From assembly GCF_003185895.1 (NCBI RefSeq), contig NZ_QHLY01000012.1, forward strand, positions 806,001 through 870,000: a DNA stretch of 64,000 nt, read 5' to 3'. Shown here piece after piece: positions 61,596 through 64,000 of the stretch (positions are counted from its first letter, which is position 1; every line of letters begins with the position of its first letter). This DNA comes from Cryobacterium arcticum (lineage in GTDB: Bacteria > Actinomycetota > Actinomycetes > Actinomycetales > Microbacteriaceae). The notes beneath the pieces were generated by a model. It saw only the letters and a program-made list of their open reading frames with translations, was not told where the DNA came from and ran no database searches. The position numbers and the translations under genes were made by a program.

Positions 61596-64000
61596 TCAGA
61601 GCAGTCCCCGGTCCTGGGCGATGACCACGGCATCGGCCCGGTTCTTGGCGTCAAGCTTCTGGTAGATGTTGCGCAGGTGGGTCTTGACCGTGTTCGGGCT
61701 GACGTTGCGTTTGCGGGCGATCTCGAGAACCGACTGGTGATACGGCAGTTCGCGCAGCACCTCACGCTCCCGCTGCGTCAGCACGGGCGAGTTGAGCGCA
61801 CGATCGGCCGTCGCCGGCCGTTGGTCGACGCGCACGTCGGCAGCGCGCTGCAGAATCTGCCGGGCGAACTCATCCAGGTCGCCGAGGCGGCCCACTCGCG
61901 CCTTGACCAGGCCGACCCCCTGCCCGCCGCGGTGCAGGAACGCGCGCTCCGCGCCGAACTGGCTGGCCAGGCGCAACGCGCGAAGGAGGCGGGTGTCGGA
62001 TTCGACGTGACGCCCGGAGACGTCGGCGACGTGCGCGAGGGCCACCCACGCGCTGACGATACTGCTCCCCCGCCAGGCGGTGCGCTCGTCGACGGCTGCT
62101 GTCCTCAAGCGTGCCTCCGCGGGGTGGCCCGCCCGGGTCGGCGGCACCAGCAGAAACCTGAGCAACAGGGCTTCCAGCGAGTCCTCGCCGAGGACCCGTT
62201 CGACCAGGCGCACCAGCACTTGGGTTTCGGCGCGTCCGTCCAACGCGCCGCTGACCTCGATCAGGGGAACGCAGCACAGGCTCAGGGCACGCGGATGTTC
62301 GGCGCCCACTTCGCGCATCAAGAGCGTCAGCCGGTCGAGAGCCTGCCTGGACGTCGGAGTAGCGCTCAACTGCGCCAGGAGTGCCAGGACCTGCGCCGGC
62401 ACGCTCACCCCGGCATCCGATTGGGTCTCGCCCACGGCCGCGAGCTCGTCGAGGATCAGGGGATCAAGTGGCAGGCAGCGTTCGTAGCGCTCGATCATGG
62501 CGTACAGCATGGCGCGGCTGGAGATGTCGTCAGCCGCGCGACCGGCGGCTCTGGACGCAGCCATCTGGCTCTCCAGCATCGCCACGTGCAACCAGTTGCC
62601 GCCGTGTCCGGCTGCCGTGGCCGCCAGGTCGCTCGCCACCAGGAACAACCACTCGAAGCCGGTCACCCTCGCGGTTTCCGCCACCTCGCGCAGTGTGTCC
62701 TCGGCCGGTTGGGGCTGGCCGAGCCGGTCCAGGCACCGTCCTTCTGCCGTCGCCGCGAGCAGGTCGACGGCGGGGTCGCCCCGAACGAACGAGGCGGAAC
62801 CGGTGCGCACGGTGTGTAGCCGGCTCTCGACATCGGTGCGGTCCGTGGCGTGCAGCGCATGCAGGATGTCCACGATCGCGGCCCAGCGGGTGAGGCCGGG
62901 GTCGACCGGGCCGGCCTTCCGGGTCGCCGTGATCGCGCCGTCTGCGGCGTCGAAGAGCTGATGCACCCGCCGCCTGGCCGGGAAGTGCGGTGCAAGCAGC
63001 AGCAACCGCATGGCCAGGGTGGCGGGCTCGGCCGGCGCGCGCTGAACCCGGCCCAGGGCGCGCCCGACCAGGTCGGTCTCCCCGGCGAGGGCCAGGTCCA
63101 GGCCGTATCGCTCGAGCATCTCGACCACGACATCCGAATCGCTCGCCTGGAGTGACTGCGTCAGCGCGGCGGCACCGTCGGCTCGGTCTGAATACCAGCG
63201 GGATGCCTGGGCATGCCGGGCGGCCGCCTCGCTGGAATCCCGTCGGCGCCCCTCCGCCTGCAGATAGGCGAGCAGGATGGGGTGATAGCGATAGTCCTCG
63301 CTGCCGTCGGCGTCGGGTTCCCGCCCGATCAGGGTGTTCCGCCGGGCCAGACGTTCGAGCACGTCGCCGGCGTCCGCGCGCTCGGTGACCACCACGGCGA
63401 GATCGAGCGGCACGACCTCCCCCACGGCCGAGCGGAGCAGCACCTCCCGGTCAGCGTCGTCGAGACCTGTCACGATCTCCGCGCCGAGATAGTCTGCCAC
63501 CGCGCGGTTGTCACCATTGAACCGGCGCAGGTCCAGGTCGTCCCCCTCGGCCGTGCGCGTCATCGCCAGAGCCAGCGCCGTCGCCCACCCGCCGGTGTGC
63601 CGCCAGAGCGCGGTACCGTCATCCTGGCTCAGCGGCACCCCCTGGTGACGGGCGAGGGCGAACGTCTCGTCGAGCGTGAAGGCGAGGGTGTCGTCCGGGC
63701 ACTCGATGAGTGCGCCTGAGGCTTCCAGCGGAGCAGTGCCGGACACGGGGCGGTACCGACCCGACACCACGAACCGCAGGTCGCTGTCGCTGCCGGAGAG
63801 CCCGTCGAGCAGGTCGGTGAGCTTCGGGCCGAACGGCTGGTTCGGCGCACGCGGTCCGGTGGCCACTGCCAGATGCAGGTCATCGATGAAAACGAACCGG
63901 CGCAGGCCCGTATCCGGCTCCTGCCGGTCCACAGCCAGCCCGGGCCAGGCGGTGCGGACTGTCCTGCCCCCGTCGAGGTCACGACCGCTGAACCAGTGCA
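61596..64000 (-). CDS. Large LuxR-family regulator (MalT-like), 5' end beyond window
   Basis: Reading stays open to position 64000, so the visible part (801 codons) lacks its start. The visible N-terminal segment has RRFVFIDDLHLAVATG, a Walker B-like site of an STAND NTPase; the P-loop must lie outside the window. A long helical repeat region follows, then a C-terminal LuxR helix-turn-helix (LTQREREVLRELPYHQSVLEIARKRNVSPNTVKTHLRNIYQKL in part). It may sense a cytoplasmic signal and activate nearby genes. Confidence 0.88.
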   Translation of the reverse strand, partial: HWFSGRDLDGGRTVRTAWPGLAVDRQEPDTGLRRFVFIDDLHLAVATGPRAPNQPFGPKLTDLLDGLSGSDSDLRFVVSGRYRPVSGTAPLEASGALIECPDDTLAFTLDETFALARHQGVPLSQDDGTALWRHTGGWATALALAMTRTAEGDDLDLRRFNGDNRAVADYLGAEIVTGLDDADREVLLRSAVGEVVPLDLAVVVTERADAGDVLERLARRNTLIGREPDADGSEDYRYHPILLAYLQAEGRRRDSSEAAARHAQASRWYSDRADGAAALTQSLQASDSDVVVEMLERYGLDLALAGETDLVGRALGRVQRAPAEPATLAMRLLLLAPHFPARRRVHQLFDAADGAITATRKAGPVDPGLTRWAAIVDILHALHATDRTDVESRLHTVRTGSASFVRGDPAVDLLAATAEGRCLDRLGQPQPAEDTLREVAETARVTGFEWLFLVASDLAATAAGHGGNWLHVAMLESQMAASRAAGRAADDISSRAMLYAMIERYERCLPLDPLILDELAAVGETQSDAGVSVPAQVLALLAQLSATPTSRQALDRLTLLMREVGAEHPRALSLCCVPLIEVSGALDGRAETQVLVRLVERVLGEDSLEALLLRFLLVPPTRAGHPAEARLRTAAVDERTAWRGSSIVSAWVALAHVADVSGRHVESDTRLLRALRLASQFGAERAFLHRGGQGVGLVKARVGRLGDLDEFARQILQRAADVRVDQRPATADRALNSPVLTQREREVLRELPYHQSVLEIARKRNVSPNTVKTHLRNIYQKLDAKNRADAVVIAQDRGLL

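Overview
This 64 kb window is high-GC DNA with actinobacterial gene order, gene fusions and start-codon habits (many GTG and TTG starts). The combination of an IHF-like/guanylate kinase fusion, a type 2 PyrF at the end of a pyr operon, a DUF222-HNH protein and the order thrS-HIT-pdxST-yebC-ruvCAB-yajC-secDF-rel points to Actinomycetota, most likely Microbacteriaceae (Cryobacterium or Leifsonia-like). The genus is inferred from gene content only. Most of the window is core chromosome. No phage, integrase, transposase, CRISPR array or rRNA was seen.

Layout. (1) 1-11,870, minus strand: one compact pyrimidine/nucleotide block reading pyrR-pyrB-pyrC-PH-domain membrane protein-carA-carB-pyrF-gmk-rpoZ-coaBC-metK, many junctions being ATGA or TAATG overlaps; a PyrR-binding hairpin abuts the pyrR ribosome binding site. 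(2) 11,936-16,221: a DUF222-HNH protein, a membrane-anchored DsbA-like thiol oxidoreductase, nusB, efp and aroQ. (3) 16,304-22,316: an aldehyde dehydrogenase locus (DUF779 protein, dehydrogenase, multi-pass membrane protein, GAF-domain regulator) and a secreted M1 metallopeptidase. (4) 22,463-32,564, minus strand: aroB-aroK-aroC-aroE-mltG-ruvX-alaS, two small membrane proteins, and rpsD. (5) 32,802-48,317: rarA, a secreted cyclophilin and a DUF349 protein on plus, an AbiEi-antitoxin-like gene overlapping the end of rel, then rel, secF, secD, yajC, ruvB, ruvA, ruvC, yebC, a DUF1697 gene, pdxT and pdxS. (6) 48,449-53,338: HIT protein, thrS, a 47-residue microprotein, an anti-sigma-like protein, an ECF sigma factor and a secreted peptidase-inhibitor-I36-like protein. 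(7) 53,432-54,498: a tandemly duplicated tRNA Val-Cys-Gly cluster and a divergent tRNA-Val(CAC). (8) 54,531-64,000: a lipoprotein, glpX, a small monooxygenase, a thioredoxin-reductase-like flavoprotein coupled to a methyltransferase, DUF2071, a flotillin-like SPFH protein, SHOCT and DUF6325 proteins and the C-terminal part of a large LuxR-type regulator.

How the genes work together. Region 1 carries most of de novo UMP synthesis (carbamoyl phosphate, carbamoyl aspartate, dihydroorotate and OMP decarboxylation; pyrD and pyrE are not in the window), with PyrR as UMP sensor, and then GMP kinase, RNA polymerase omega, CoA and SAM synthesis. Region 4 is the middle of the shikimate pathway embedded between cell-wall and translation genes. 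Region 5 combines Holliday-junction processing, Sec translocation, stringent response and PLP synthesis. No gap longer than about 300 bases lacks a gene. The best candidates for new biology are modest: an in-frame repeat-derived insertion in thrS, the sigma/anti-sigma/microprotein locus, the antitoxin-like gene antisense to rel, and the SPFH-SHOCT-DUF6325-LuxR cluster.
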